From Afipia felis ATCC 53690 (GTDB lineage: Bacteria; Pseudomonadota; Alphaproteobacteria; Rhizobiales; Xanthobacteraceae): DNA of 64,000 nucleotides. The position numbers and the translations under genes were made by a program. Location of the stretch: contig NZ_KB375270.1 in assembly GCF_000314735.2 (NCBI RefSeq), positions 2,294,001-2,358,000 on the forward strand, in the 5' to 3' direction. This document shows positions 50,426 to 60,617 of the stretch, piece after piece; position 1 is the first letter of the stretch, and every line of letters begins with the position of its first letter. The notes beneath the pieces are model-generated. The model did not search any database, was not told the origin of the DNA, and saw only the letters and a list, made by a program, of their open reading frames with translations.

Positions 50426-52990
50426 ATGAGTTCTGATACCGTCGCGGTGGATGATTGCTTTTGGACCGCAACCAACTCGAAGCTTGCGTCCGAGGTTTCG
50501 TCCGGTTCCCGCGGCCTCTCCAGTCAGGAGGCCATCGCGAAGTTGGCGCTCTATGGCCCGAACGAGGCCGTCACAACCCTACGGCGGAGCCTTCTCATCA
50601 AGATTGGACGGCGGCTGATTGAACCGCTCACCGCCATTCTTTTGCTGGCCGCCTTGATCACCGGCGCGATGGGCGACCGGGAAAGCTGTGTGATCATTGT
50701 CGTCATTCTCACCTCATCCATTGCTCTGGATCTGTTTCAGGTTCAACGCGCGGAAGCTGCGGTCGAAGCACTACGAAAATCCGTCGCCGTAACTGCCCAA
50801 GCATGCCGCGACGGCCAGTATCAGACGGTTTTCGTCCGGGACATCGTCCCAGGCGACGTTGTTCAACTCAAGGCGGGCGGCTTGGTCCCCGCGGACGGCG
50901 TTGTCCTGACATCTCACGGCGCTCGGACCAACGAAGCCATTCTGACGGGCGAGCCTTATGCCGTCGAAAAGCGGGCAGGGCCTAGCTCGGGCGTGCTGCC
51001 GGCCGATGCGTTCAATGCGTTGTTCAGCGGCACCTGTCTCGTCAACGGCACAGCCGAAATGCTCGTGATCCGCACTGGCGCACAAACACGTTTCGGCAAG
51101 ATATCTTCGTCATTGCAGGATCAGGAGGCGCCGACTGCGTTCGAGAAAGGCATTCACTCTCTCGGTGTTCTCATCTTACGTCTCACCGGATTTTTGGTTC
51201 TCTTCGTCGTGCTTGTTCAGGTGAGCAGCCACCGCTTTTCACTCGATAGCTTTCTTTTCGCGGTCGCGCTGGCGGTCGGGCTCACACCCGAACTTCTTCC
51301 CATGATCGTGACCGTCACTCTGTCGAAAGGAGCCGTTTACATGGCCCAACGCAAGGTCATCGTGAAGCGGCTGTCGGCCATTCACGACCTCGGGGCCATG
51401 GATATTCTCTGCACCGACAAGACCGGGACACTGACGGAAGCCAGCATCGCATATGACGGTAGCTTCGATTGTGACGGACGAGAAAGCGCCGCGGTCGAAG
51501 TCCTTCTCTATTTGAACTGCAAACTCTCGCGCTATGCTCACAATGAAATGGACGATGCCGTTCTCAAAACGGCGGCACCCGTCGCAGAGGATGGCTTTCT
51601 CGACGCTGCGCCCTTTGACTTCGAGCGGCGGCGATCCTCTGTTCTTCTTACGCGCGCGGGCATTCCGACAATCGTGACCAAAGGGACTCCGGAAGGCCTG
51701 ATCCAGTTGTGTCCAAAAGTGCAGTACGCGGACGGTTCGATCCGCCCGATGGACGAGCCGATAAGCACCAAACTGAAGGCTTTGGTGGAGGATCGCGGTG
51801 CGAAAGGCTATCGCCTCCTTGCTGTCGCCTGGCGGGCGATGCCGAGTGGCCAAACCACGATCGACATACACGACGAACGCGATCTTGTTCTTGCAGGCTT
51901 TGCCTCGTTTCTCGATCCTCCAAAGGCTTCAGCCAAGGATGCTATCCGCGAGTTGTCGGACTCAGGCGTCAATGTAAAGATCATATCCGGCGACGCGAAA
52001 CCGGTGGTGCAGCATTTACTGGAGGTATTCGGTCGCAAATCGCCGCAGATCATATCGGGTGATGAGCTCGAGCAGATGAGCGCGCCAGCCTTGGAAGCAT
52101 GCGTGGCGGATGTGGATGCATTCGTGAGGACATCTCCAGATCAGAAAATGCGGATCGTCCGAGCCCTTCGCCGGTGCGGCCACACCGTGGGATTTCTGGG
52201 CGACGGAATCAATGATGCGCCCGCCATCCACGCGGCAGACGTTGGCATTTCAGTCGATACCGGGACCGATGTCGCCCGAGCGGCAGCCGATATCATTCTG
52301 CTCGCACCTGACCTCGGCGTCCTCAGCGCAGGCATCAAAGAAGGCCGTCGGACATACGCCAACATCATGAAGTATATCCGGATGGCAACCAGCTCCAACT
52401 TCGGCAACATGCTGTCGATGGCGTTTGCTTCCCTGTTATTGCCTTTTCTGCCGCTGACGCCCCTCCAGATTCTGCTCAACAATCTTCTGTATGATTTGTC
52501 TGAAACCGGCATCCCGTTCGATCGCGCCGACAAGGCCGATGTCGACAAGCCCCATGCCTGGGACATGCGATCGATCCTGCGCTTCACGCTTGTCATGGGC
52601 GCGCTGTCCTCTTTGTTCGACATCGCAACGTTCGCCCTGCTGCGTCTTGTCTTCACGCTCGACGTTCCCGCCTTTCGGACGGCGTGGTTCGTGGAATCGA
52701 TCGCCAGCCAGATCTTGGTGATTTTTATCATCCGGACTGTACTTTCTCCGCTCAAAAGCCGCCCGCATGAGATGCTGGCGCTGACCTCGCTGGGTGCATT
52801 GGGCTGCGCGCTCGTCATCGCACTGACTCCGCTCGGCACATTGGCGCAGCTTGTGCCGTTGTCGTCCACGGTCATTGCCGCCATGATGGCTATGGTCGGA
52901 GTTTATTTGTTGTGTGCCGAAGCCGTCAAACGCATGGGCGCGAGATGGCTTTACCCGCCACGCGAGATATCTCCCAGCACCGATCCGTAA
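50426..52990 (+). CDS. mgtA: P-type cation ATPase, MgtA-like (P3B group)
   Basis: The ATG at 50426 (GGGGGA upstream) gives 854 residues. The phosphorylation site DKTGTLT, the hinge GDGINDAP and the transport helix GLTPELLPMIVT resemble MgtA. The actuator motif reads TGEP in place of the TGES common to many P-ATPases. About ten membrane segments are seen. It should import Mg2+ or move another divalent cation at the cost of ATP. Co-location with a phasin and PHA synthase is unusual; it may simply belong to the same low-oxygen regulon. A longer frame to 50387 overlaps the phasin gene. Confidence 0.85.
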   Translation: MSSDTVAVDDCFWTATNSKLASEVSSGSRGLSSQEAIAKLALYGPNEAVTTLRRSLLIKIGRRLIEPLTAILLLAALITGAMGDRESCVIIVVILTSSIALDLFQVQRAEAAVEALRKSVAVTAQACRDGQYQTVFVRDIVPGDVVQLKAGGLVPADGVVLTSHGARTNEAILTGEPYAVEKRAGPSSGVLPADAFNALFSGTCLVNGTAEMLVIRTGAQTRFGKISSSLQDQEAPTAFEKGIHSLGVLILRLTGFLVLFVVLVQVSSHRFSLDSFLFAVALAVGLTPELLPMIVTVTLSKGAVYMAQRKVIVKRLSAIHDLGAMDILCTDKTGTLTEASIAYDGSFDCDGRESAAVEVLLYLNCKLSRYAHNEMDDAVLKTAAPVAEDGFLDAAPFDFERRRSSVLLTRAGIPTIVTKGTPEGLIQLCPKVQYADGSIRPMDEPISTKLKALVEDRGAKGYRLLAVAWRAMPSGQTTIDIHDERDLVLAGFASFLDPPKASAKDAIRELSDSGVNVKIISGDAKPVVQHLLEVFGRKSPQIISGDELEQMSAPALEACVADVDAFVRTSPDQKMRIVRALRRCGHTVGFLGDGINDAPAIHAADVGISVDTGTDVARAAADIILLAPDLGVLSAGIKEGRRTYANIMKYIRMATSSNFGNMLSMAFASLLLPFLPLTPLQILLNNLLYDLSETGIPFDRADKADVDKPHAWDMRSILRFTLVMGALSSLFDIATFALLRLVFTLDVPAFRTAWFVESIASQILVIFIIRTVLSPLKSRPHEMLALTSLGALGCALVIALTPLGTLAQLVPLSSTVIAAMMAMVGVYLLCAEAVKRMGARWLYPPREISPSTDP

Positions 52991-52995
52991 TCATA

Positions 52996-53009
52996 TTGAG
53001 TCAAATCAA
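52996..53009. promoter_or_regulatory. FNR/FixK-like box upstream of the cytochrome gene
   Basis: TTGAGTCAAATCAA fits TTGA-N6-TCAA and the ATCAA half exactly. It ends 50 bp before the ATG at 53060. Confidence 0.6.
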
Positions 53010-53059
53010 ACTCGGGTTTCATCGACCGGCTAAAATATCGTCGGATAAAGGAGGCTAAT

Positions 53060-53533
53060 ATGCACGTTCCACGGGCAATCTCCGTTTTTACAGTGATCCT
53101 TCTTGCATCTGCATTTGTATTCGGAGCGCCAAAAGAAAGTGCCGCCGATTCACTTTCGCGAGAGACATATTTTCCGCATCTCGGCGATCTCATGAACACC
53201 ATGCAAGTGCGGCACTTGAAGCTATGGTTCGCCGGCAGATCGAATAACTGGCCCTTGGCTGCCTACGAAGTCGATCTGATGATGGAAAATTTCCGAGATA
53301 TCGCCATTCTCTATCCGAACGTACCCGTCGCCGACGTGGAAATGCTGATCGGCCCAACTAAGGATATCGGCGAAGCCATCAAGGCCAAGAACGCCGGAAA
53401 GTTCAGTCAAGCCTATATGGAGCTTACGGCGGCCTGTAATTCCTGCCATCAAGCGATCGGTCGGGAGTATATAGTCATCCAGGTCCCTACCGCTTCGCCA
53501 TTCAGCAATCAGGTTTTCCCGCTCAAGAAGTGA
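53060..53533 (+). CDS. Exported mono-haem c-type cytochrome-like protein
   Basis: The 157-residue protein has a signal peptide (AISVFTVILLASAFVFG, cleavage near SAAD). A single haem-c attachment motif, CNSCH, begins at residue 126 (C126, C129, H130). The part before it is helical and charged (FRDIAILYPNVPVADVEMLI), reminiscent of cytochrome c' or related four-helix proteins, although the placement near the C-terminus also fits that group. It should be periplasmic. It has its own FNR-like box. Confidence 0.82.
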   Translation: MHVPRAISVFTVILLASAFVFGAPKESAADSLSRETYFPHLGDLMNTMQVRHLKLWFAGRSNNWPLAAYEVDLMMENFRDIAILYPNVPVADVEMLIGPTKDIGEAIKAKNAGKFSQAYMELTAACNSCHQAIGREYIVIQVPTASPFSNQVFPLKK

Positions 53534-53581
53534 GAAATTCCTGCTTCGCAAGAGCCCGCACTCGGTCGAGGCTTTGACGAG

Positions 53582-55951
53582 TTACTTGGTACCTTTCCAT
53601 CGCCAGTTCCTCACCTCCGGCAAGTCCAAGCCGTTAGCCCGAATGTAGCGTTCATGCTCGACCAGCTTGTCGCGAATAGCCTGCTTGACATAAACAGCGG
53701 TCGCGCCGAGTTGTGGCACCCGATCGACAACATCGGCTACAAGGTGGAAACGATCAAGTTTGTTACGAACGGCCATGTCGAACGATGTCGTTGTTGAGCC
53801 CTCCTCCTCATAGCCTCGTACATGGATGTTGGCGTGATTGGCACGCTTGTAGGTGAGCCGGTGGATCAACGTCGGATAGCCATGATAAGCAAAGATCACA
53901 GGCTTGTTCGTGGTAAACAACGCATCGAAATCGTTGTTGGTTAGCCCATGCGGGTGCTGCTCTTTTGATTGCAACGTCATCAGATCGACGACATTCACCA
54001 CCCGGATTCTCAGTTCCGGAGTTTGTTGCCTGAGCAGGTCAACAGCAGCAAGAGTCTCCAGTGTCGGGACGTCGCCCGCGCAAGCCATCACGACGTCCGG
54101 CTCGCTGCCCCTGTCATTACTGGCCCACTCCCAAATTCCGATGCCCTGCGTGCAATGCTTGATCGCGGCGTCCATTGACAGCCATTGCGGACTTGGCGCC
54201 TTGCCTACAACGATGACGTTGACGCGGTCCCAACTCCGCAGACAGTGATCGGCCACGTATAACAGGCTGTTCGCGTCGAACGGCAGATAGACGCGAACAA
54301 TATCCGCCTTCTTGTTGACGACATGATCGATGAAGCCGGGATCCTGATGACTGAAACCATTGTGATCCTGCTGCCAGACATGCGAGGTAAGCAGATAGTT
54401 CAGCGAGGCGATCGGTTGCCGCCACGGCACTTCCCGCGAAGTCTTGAGCCACTTGGCGTGCTGATTGAACATTGAATCCACGATGTGGATGAACGCTTCA
54501 TAGCAGGAAAACAAACCGTGGCGCCCCGTCAGAAGATAGCCCTCAAGCCATCCCTGACAGGTATGCTCGCTCAAGATTTCCATCACACGGCCATCGGGAC
54601 TGAGATAATCATCATCCGGAATTCTTTCGGCATCCCATGACCGGTCGGTGACTTCGAACAAAGCCTGCAATCGGTTTGAGGCGGTCTCGTCCGGGCCGAA
54701 GACGCGGAAATTACGATTGGCTTTGTTCGCCGACATAGTGTCGCGCAGAAACCCCCCCAGCACGCGCGTGGCCTCAGCATCGACCTTTCCCGGCGTCTCG
54801 ACATCAACTGCGAATGTCGTGAAATCGGGCAGACAAAGAGGCCGCCTCTCGGCCCCTCCATTGGCATGAGGGTTGGCACTCATCCGCCTGGCGCCCTTCG
54901 GCGCGAGGGTTGCGATCTCTGAGCGGAGCTTGCCCTGATCGTCGAACAGCCGTTCAGGAATATAGTTTCGAAGCCAGTGCTCCAGCAGTTGCAGATGACC
55001 CGGCTTCTTCATGTCGCTGAACGGGACCTGATGTGATCGCCACGATCCCTCGGCCTTCTGGCCATCCACAATCTTCGGTCCGGACCATCCCTTCGGGCTT
55101 CTGAGAACGATCATGGGCCAGCGAGGACGCTCCGGCGTGATCTCGCCTCGAGCCCGCTTTTGAATTTTGGCAATATCCAAGAAGGCCGTCGCGAGCGCGG
55201 CTGCCATCTTCCGATGCATCTCGAAATGATCCTCGCCCTCGACAAAAATCGGAGCGTAACCGTAGCCTTCGAACAGCGATCGGATTTCCTCGGATGAGAT
55301 TCGCGCAAGGACGGTCGGATTGGCGATCTTGTAGCCGTTGAGATGAAGGATGGGCAGAACAGCTCCGTCCGAAGCCGGATTGAGAAATTTATTGCTGTGC
55401 CAGCTCGTTGCCAGCGGCCCGGTTTCCGCTTCGCCGTCACCCACAACACAGGCAACGATCAAATCCGGATTATCGAGGACCGCCCCGAAGGCGTGGGATA
55501 GCGAATAGCCGAGTTCGCCGCCTTCATGGATCGAACCAGGCGTTTCAGGCGCGGTATGACTTGGAATGCCACCAGGAAACGAAAACTGCCGAAACAGGCG
55601 CTTGATGCCCTCAAGGTCCTGGGTGACAGCAGGATAAAGTTCGCTATAGGTACCCTCGAGATAAGCGTTCGCAATAATCCCTGGCGCACCATGCCCCGGC
55701 CCGGTCACGAACAGGACATTCAGGTCTCGCGCCTTGATGAGACGATTGAGGTGCACGTAGATGAAATTTAGCCCGGGCACCGTTCCCCAGTGGCCCAGAA
55801 GCCGTGGCTTGACGTGCTCGATGGCAAGCGGAATTTTCAGCAGCGGGTTGTCGAGCAGGTAGACCTGCCCGACGGAAAGATAATTCGCTGCCCGCCACCA
55901 GGCATCAATGAGACCAAGCTCGTGATCCGTCAGGAGCCTATCCGCTACCAT
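53582..55951 (-). CDS. xfp: Xylulose-5-phosphate/fructose-6-phosphate phosphoketolase
   Basis: The ATG at 55951 has GGAGGT close upstream and gives 789 residues, the usual length. The ThDP-binding region reads [20 protein letters not shown] and then [16 protein letters not shown]. Phosphoketolases convert xylulose 5-phosphate or fructose 6-phosphate plus phosphate to acetyl phosphate and a sugar phosphate. The acetate kinase at 56974-58179 would turn the acetyl phosphate into acetate and ATP, so the two form a short energy-yielding bypass. A FixK-type regulator lies between them. Confidence 0.96.
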   Translation of the reverse strand: MVADRLLTDHELGLIDAWWRAANYLSVGQVYLLDNPLLKIPLAIEHVKPRLLGHWGTVPGLNFIYVHLNRLIKARDLNVLFVTGPGHGAPGIIANAYLEGTYSELYPAVTQDLEGIKRLFRQFSFPGGIPSHTAPETPGSIHEGGELGYSLSHAFGAVLDNPDLIVACVVGDGEAETGPLATSWHSNKFLNPASDGAVLPILHLNGYKIANPTVLARISSEEIRSLFEGYGYAPIFVEGEDHFEMHRKMAAALATAFLDIAKIQKRARGEITPERPRWPMIVLRSPKGWSGPKIVDGQKAEGSWRSHQVPFSDMKKPGHLQLLEHWLRNYIPERLFDDQGKLRSEIATLAPKGARRMSANPHANGGAERRPLCLPDFTTFAVDVETPGKVDAEATRVLGGFLRDTMSANKANRNFRVFGPDETASNRLQALFEVTDRSWDAERIPDDDYLSPDGRVMEILSEHTCQGWLEGYLLTGRHGLFSCYEAFIHIVDSMFNQHAKWLKTSREVPWRQPIASLNYLLTSHVWQQDHNGFSHQDPGFIDHVVNKKADIVRVYLPFDANSLLYVADHCLRSWDRVNVIVVGKAPSPQWLSMDAAIKHCTQGIGIWEWASNDRGSEPDVVMACAGDVPTLETLAAVDLLRQQTPELRIRVVNVVDLMTLQSKEQHPHGLTNNDFDALFTTNKPVIFAYHGYPTLIHRLTYKRANHANIHVRGYEEEGSTTTSFDMAVRNKLDRFHLVADVVDRVPQLGATAVYVKQAIRDKLVEHERYIRANGLDLPEVRNWRWKGTK

Positions 55952-56082
55952 GTGACCTCCGGCGTGCATACAGGAGGAATATCTTTGATCGCCGGGCTGC
56001 ATAACAAGGCTGCCAGCTCGGCAAAAGTTAGCACGCGATAGGGTTCCATCGCGGATTTGTGTTTAATCCAGCTGGCGCCGCG

Positions 56083-56763
56083 TCATTCCAGCATGCTTGC
56101 CAAACGGTGACGGTCACGAAGCGTGATGTGTCGGGCACCTGAAAATGCCAGAACGCCTTCATCGTTGAGTTGGGATAAGGCGCGAGAGACTGTCTCAAGG
56201 GTCAGTCCCAGATAGTCGCCGATATCGCGACGACACATCGGCAACCCCATCATGCTGGCTGAGGAAAGCCGTTTGTCCATCTCGACCAGGAATGTTGCGA
56301 CTCGTTCCATTGCTGTTTTCCGCCCGAGCAGCAGCATATGGTCTTCTGCATGCTTGAGGTCCGCAACCGTGATCGTCCACAGATGGTGCGCGACCTTGGC
56401 ATCCGCTTCGGCCAACGTATCAAGGCTGCGTCGCTTGACCAAGCGGACCGTCGTATCGATGATGGCTTCGGCGCTGAGCCGGTGCGTCGAACCTGATTCA
56501 AGACCGAAAACATCACCTGGCAAATGAAATGCGCCAATATGCCGTCGGCCGTCGCTCATCAATTTGTACGTTCGAACCGCCCCGCGGACGACCTGATAGA
56601 CAAATTCGGCAACCTCTTCCTCGCCATAAATTTCCTCGTCCTTTCCGTAGTTGAACTCCGTCGAAACCAACCCACAGTGATTGGCAATGATACTGAAACG
56701 GTCGGAAGACGGCGGGATCGTCGGCAGTTGCTTCAAGCGCAGGGCACTGGACTGGATCTGCAT
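56083..56763 (-). CDS. Crp/Fnr-family regulator, FixK-like
   Basis: The 226-residue protein has an N-terminal cyclic-nucleotide-binding-type sensor domain (YGEEEVAEFVYQVVRGAVRTY, HLPGDVFGL). The C-terminal helix-turn-helix is CRRDIGDYLGLTLETVSRAL, whose E-T-V-S-R recognition helix is the FNR/FixK type that reads TTGAT-N4-ATCAA. The N-terminal Cys cluster of true FNR is missing, as in FixK proteins, so oxygen is not sensed directly by an iron-sulfur cluster here. The nearby FNR boxes are its probable targets. Confidence 0.93.
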   Translation of the reverse strand: MQIQSSALRLKQLPTIPPSSDRFSIIANHCGLVSTEFNYGKDEEIYGEEEVAEFVYQVVRGAVRTYKLMSDGRRHIGAFHLPGDVFGLESGSTHRLSAEAIIDTTVRLVKRRSLDTLAEADAKVAHHLWTITVADLKHAEDHMLLLGRKTAMERVATFLVEMDKRLSSASMMGLPMCRRDIGDYLGLTLETVSRALSQLNDEGVLAFSGARHITLRDRHRLASMLE

Positions 56764-56973
56764 GGGCGGCCTCCTCGGAACGCGCGGGCCCCTCTTTTAG
56801 GTCTCCTTGTCGCCCGCTTAAATTCAGGTGGATATCCTAAGGGCTTTACCGGATGCGATAGGTCTACTGGATTAAAAGCCTAGAATAGGCTTCTCTTCCC
56901 GACACTAAAGAGTGGCCCATTGGAATCACTACCCTATCCTCAAGATGCAGGTACTCGATCGGAGGTGCGCGAG

Positions 56974-58179
56974 GTGGGAAAGGCAATTCTGACGATCAAC
57001 GCAGGCTCATCCAGCCTGAAATTTTCAATATATCGTATCGATGATTGCAGCGCGTTGAGCCTAAATTTCGAAGGCATTGTAAGCTCGATCGACAAAATCC
57101 CTGTCCTGCAGATTAAGGACGCCACGGGAAAACAGGTCGACGGTCAGACATGGGATCGGGAGTGTCCCGAGTTCTCCGAGATTCTCTCGAGCGTCCTCGG
57201 GCGCTCTGAAACTCTTCTCGGCCCGGACGCGCTGTTTGCTGTGGGGCATCGCGTCGTCCACGGTGGGCCGAACCATACCGGCCCCGAACTCATAACGCCG
57301 GAACTTCTGGACACTCTCACCCGCCTCACCCCGCTCGCCCCTCTCCACGAACCGCATAACCTCCATCCGATCCATCTGCTTGCAGCCCTGCGTCCCAACC
57401 TGCCTCAGGTGGCCTGCTTCGATACCGCTTTTCATCACAGCCTTCCGGCAGTTGCGACCCGCTTCGGTCTCCCCCGGACTTACGAAGCCGACGGACTTCG
57501 CCGTTATGGCTTTCATGGCCTGTCATATGAATACATCGCGGAAACGCTCGGCGCCGTTTCAGCAGGCCTGACGAACAGCCGTGTTATCGTTGCCCATCTG
57601 GGAAGCGGCGCGAGCCTTTGCGCACTGAAGGCCAGTCGAAGCATCGAGACGACGATGGGATTTACCGCCCTCGACGGACTCCTGATGAGCACACGCTGCG
57701 GGAGTATAGATCCGGGCGCGATTCTGTTTCTCGCTGAGACGGAAAGGATGACGACTGCCCAACTCTCGGAGTTGCTGTACACCAAATCCGGCCTGCTGGG
57801 TGTATCGGGCCTGTCGGGTGACTTGAGAGTGTTATTGGAGAGCAAGGATCCACATGCCCATGACGCGATCGAACTATTCGTTTATCGGATCGTGAAGGAA
57901 ATCGGCGCGCTGACTGCTGTGCTGGGTGGACTGGATGGTCTGGTATTCACCGCCGGCATCGGTGAACACGCTTTTCAAATCAGACAAATGGTGTGTGATC
58001 AGCTCAAATGGCTCGGCCTTGAGATCGATACGCAAGACAATCAGCGGCACGCCACGACGATCAGCACGCCGGACAGCCGAGTTAAAGTTCTGGTCATTCC
58101 GACCAATGAAGAACTGGTGATCGCACAACATACCTTCCGTGCGGTTGCCGAGAAGTGCTCTGAATTGGCGAAAGAGTAA
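56974..58179 (+). CDS. ackA: Acetate kinase
   Basis: The GTG at 56974 is preceded by GGAGGT at good spacing and gives 401 residues; an ATG at 56920 would add 18 residues that match no family. Acetate-kinase motifs are intact: LTINAGSSSLKFSIY, RYGFHGLSYEYIAE and the ATP-binding HLGSGASLCAL. The enzyme interconverts acetyl phosphate plus ADP and acetate plus ATP. It pairs functionally with the phosphoketolase across the FixK gene. Confidence 0.96.
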   Translation: MGKAILTINAGSSSLKFSIYRIDDCSALSLNFEGIVSSIDKIPVLQIKDATGKQVDGQTWDRECPEFSEILSSVLGRSETLLGPDALFAVGHRVVHGGPNHTGPELITPELLDTLTRLTPLAPLHEPHNLHPIHLLAALRPNLPQVACFDTAFHHSLPAVATRFGLPRTYEADGLRRYGFHGLSYEYIAETLGAVSAGLTNSRVIVAHLGSGASLCALKASRSIETTMGFTALDGLLMSTRCGSIDPGAILFLAETERMTTAQLSELLYTKSGLLGVSGLSGDLRVLLESKDPHAHDAIELFVYRIVKEIGALTAVLGGLDGLVFTAGIGEHAFQIRQMVCDQLKWLGLEIDTQDNQRHATTISTPDSRVKVLVIPTNEELVIAQHTFRAVAEKCSELAKE

Positions 58180-58316
58180 CGGCAGCAGTGCTGCCCTATC
58201 CCGGCATTGTGCGCCATGCATCTTGCGGAAGATCAAAGGCACACGCCCCCGACGCACTATCCTAAAATAAGTGAGCCCGGTGAGCAGCCGCGGCGCCTTA
58301 TTTCGGGAGAAGGCAA

Positions 58317-58580
58317 ATGCACCTCGATAAAATCCTCGTCGACGAAAAACAGCCTGCCGATCTCATCCGGGGAAGAATCATCATAAAGTACCCGACCCTT
58401 GCTGACGCCGCGGTTGAATTTCAAAGGCTCTCGCCTTGCGAACAGAAGAGCGCGCTTATGAAAAGCGCCGGCTTCACCTATACGCGCGACGAAATCGAAC
58501 GACTATGCTACGCAAAAGATGATTTTGTACGCAGCCCTCTGGCCAAGCACCTCCAGAAATTGGTCCACACGCAAGCCTGA
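58317..58580 (+). CDS. Small hypothetical protein
   Basis: Eighty-seven residues, with GGGAGAAGG close before the ATG. The sequence MHLDKILVDEKQPADLIRGR is followed by a mostly helical, charged segment (TRDEIERLCYAKDDFVRSPL) without membrane helices. It could be a short regulator in the low-oxygen cluster but no family is recognised. A weak FNR-like half-match (58223-58236) lies 80 bp upstream. Confidence 0.6.
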   Translation: MHLDKILVDEKQPADLIRGRIIIKYPTLADAAVEFQRLSPCEQKSALMKSAGFTYTRDEIERLCYAKDDFVRSPLAKHLQKLVHTQA

Positions 58581-58696
58581 GACAGCTTACAAACCGAGGC
58601 CGGCGGTTGAAACTTCTTAACCGCCGGCCTGAGTTGTGAAATCAGGCCATTGAGAGACCTGTGTGCTTGCTAAGCATCAAGTCACGTTGGTCTGGA

Positions 58697-59425
58697 TCAG
58701 CTTCGGGTCGCAGCGCGCTCGTCTTCCGGAGACAAAAGACTCAGGCCAGACATCGGCTCGACCCAACAGAGATGATCGTGAACTTCTTTGACGCCCTCAA
58801 TATTCTCCGCGGCGACAACGGAGGCCTGTCGCGATCGCTCATCAGTGATGATGCCGTCGATCTGGACAATTCCATTGCGCACGCGAATACCGAAACTGAT
58901 CGGACGCCAAGCGTTTTGCTCGATCGCGCGAACAATCCGCTGCTGAAGATGGTCGTCATCCGCCGTCGGATCAGGAACCTCCCGGTCCAGACTGGCGACG
59001 GTGCGTAACAAATCTGTGCGGGTCACGATTCCCAGAAGTTGCATTCCCCTCACCACCGGGAGCCGCTTGATGTTGTGCTTCTCCATAAGGCGCACCACTT
59101 CCTCAAGGCTGGTCAGCTCAGTAACTGTCACAGGCCGTGAGTTCATCACTTCTCCAACCTTACGGCCCTGCTCGTGAACAAACTCAGTCGCCGCTCTGCC
59201 GGGGCCGACAAAAAAGGCCAACCACCGCGCACGTTTCGTTTGAGTACCAATCTCCGCGCGGCGAACGAAATCTCCCTCCGTGATAATGCCGACGAGCTTG
59301 CCAAACTTATCGACGACGGGAAGACCGCTGATACGGTTCTCCAGCATCAGAAGGGCAGCTTCTCTCAGAGAAGTATCTTCGGTAACAGTAATGGGATTCC
59401 GGGTCATGACCTGATGGACGCGCAT
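58697..59425 (-). CDS. CBS-pair and BON domain protein
   Basis: The 242-residue protein has two CBS motifs in the N-terminal 140 residues (MTRNPITVTEDTSLREAALL with GIITEGDF, and MNSRPVTVTELTSLEEVVRL with GIVTRTDLL). The C-terminal part, FGIRVRNGIVQIDGIITDER, is a BON domain. CBS pairs bind adenosine nucleotides and BON domains associate with membranes or phospholipids; such proteins commonly sit in low-oxygen stress clusters. A perfect FNR box lies 50 bp upstream. Confidence 0.93.
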   Translation of the reverse strand: MRVHQVMTRNPITVTEDTSLREAALLMLENRISGLPVVDKFGKLVGIITEGDFVRRAEIGTQTKRARWLAFFVGPGRAATEFVHEQGRKVGEVMNSRPVTVTELTSLEEVVRLMEKHNIKRLPVVRGMQLLGIVTRTDLLRTVASLDREVPDPTADDDHLQQRIVRAIEQNAWRPISFGIRVRNGIVQIDGIITDERSRQASVVAAENIEGVKEVHDHLCWVEPMSGLSLLSPEDERAATRS

Positions 59426-59475
59426 GTTTCTCTCCTTTGGTTGAGCAAGGAGTACCTCAGCGCCACGTAGTCGTT

Positions 59476-59489
59476 TTGATGCGGATCAA
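59476..59489. promoter_or_regulatory. FNR/FixK box upstream of the CBS-BON gene
   Basis: TTGATGCGGATCAA, a perfect TTGAT-N4-ATCAA match. Its near edge is 50 bp upstream of the gene start at 59425. Confidence 0.85.
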
Positions 59490-59506
59490 GCAGGCGCGCT
59501 TGCCAA

Positions 59507-60490
59507 TCAAGGTTTCAGCACCGCCGCCCCGACAAGATCGCCTCTTCGCAACATCGCGAGCACATCATTAGCCCGCTCCAGTGGAAATGCCGTGGTGCGT
59601 GTCCGGACCTCGGCTTGGGGGGCGATCTTGAGAAACTCGACGCCGTCGTGCCGCGTAAGGTTTGCGACCGAAACTACCTGCCGTTCTTCCCATAACAGGC
59701 TGTAGGGGAAAGACGGGATATCGCTCATGTGAATGCCCGCGCAGACAACCCGGCCGCCTTTCCGCACCGCGCGCAGCGCTGTGGGGATAAGCGACCCGAC
59801 AGGCGCGTACAGGATCGCTGCATCGAGGGATTCCGGCGGCAGCATCTCGGACGATCCGGTCCAAACCGCGCCCAGTTCTTTTGCAAAAACTTGCGCCGCC
59901 GTATCGCCGCTGCGGGTGAACGCATACACCGAGCGGCCCTGCCACTTCGCCACCTGAGCGACGATATGACCAGCCGCGCCGAACCCGTATATGCCAAGGT
60001 GCTTTGCATCCCCAGTCATGACCAGAGAACGCCAGCCGATCAGACCCGCGCAAAGCAATGGCGCAAGCGCCTCATCGCTACCTACTTCACCCAATGGAAA
60101 CGCAAAATCCGCATCGACAATGGTGTGGGTCGCAAATCCACCGTCACGCGTATAGCCCGTGAACAAAGGGCTATCACAGAGATTTTCCATTTTGCTCCGG
60201 CAATAGAAACATTCTCCGCAGGTGTGACCAAGCCAGGGGATACCGACCCGTTCGCCGACGCGACGATTCGAAACACCAGACCCAATGGCATCCACGCGCC
60301 CGACGATCTCATGCCCCGGAACGATCGGATATTTGATGTGCGGCAGCTCGCCGTCCAGAACGTGAAGATCGGTACGGCAGACACCGCAAGCGCCGATCTT
60401 CACGCGGACTTGACCTTGCTGCGGCACGGGATCCGGAAGATCGGTCATCACAAGTTCCGTTCCCGGTCCGTTGAGAACCATCGCGCGCAT
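59507..60490 (-). CDS. Zinc-dependent alcohol dehydrogenase (AdhA-type)
   Basis: The 327-residue medium-chain dehydrogenase has the catalytic zinc ligands in GACGVCRTDLH and VPGHEIVG and the structural-zinc cysteines in CGECFYCRSKMENLC. The cofactor site reads LGIYGFGAAGHIVAQVA. It oxidises or reduces primary alcohols with NAD(P) and in low-oxygen clusters of other proteobacteria is usually FNR-controlled. A weaker FNR-like box is 51 bp upstream. Confidence 0.93.
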   Translation of the reverse strand: MRAMVLNGPGTELVMTDLPDPVPQQGQVRVKIGACGVCRTDLHVLDGELPHIKYPIVPGHEIVGRVDAIGSGVSNRRVGERVGIPWLGHTCGECFYCRSKMENLCDSPLFTGYTRDGGFATHTIVDADFAFPLGEVGSDEALAPLLCAGLIGWRSLVMTGDAKHLGIYGFGAAGHIVAQVAKWQGRSVYAFTRSGDTAAQVFAKELGAVWTGSSEMLPPESLDAAILYAPVGSLIPTALRAVRKGGRVVCAGIHMSDIPSFPYSLLWEERQVVSVANLTRHDGVEFLKIAPQAEVRTRTTAFPLERANDVLAMLRRGDLVGAAVLKP

Positions 60491-60541
60491 TTGCGAACCT
60501 CTTGGCTGACTCAGTTCCTAAGGCCGGCAACTGGACGATCT

Positions 60542-60555
60542 TTGACCTTCCTCAA
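60542..60555. promoter_or_regulatory. FNR/FixK-like box between adh and hsp20
   Basis: TTGACCTTCCTCAA matches the consensus in TTGA and TCAA but has C at both inner positions. It is 51 bp upstream of adh (60490) and 62 bp before the Hsp20 ATG. Confidence 0.4.
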
Positions 60556-60617
60556 CACCGGGCCAAATCGATCGGAAAAGATGACACTAGAGCATGTGCT
60601 CTGAAACGGAGGCTATT

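Noticed and set aside
58223..58236. FNR box upstream of the 87-residue ORF
   Set aside because: TTGCGGAAGATCAA matches only the second half well and the spacing differs from the other six boxes.
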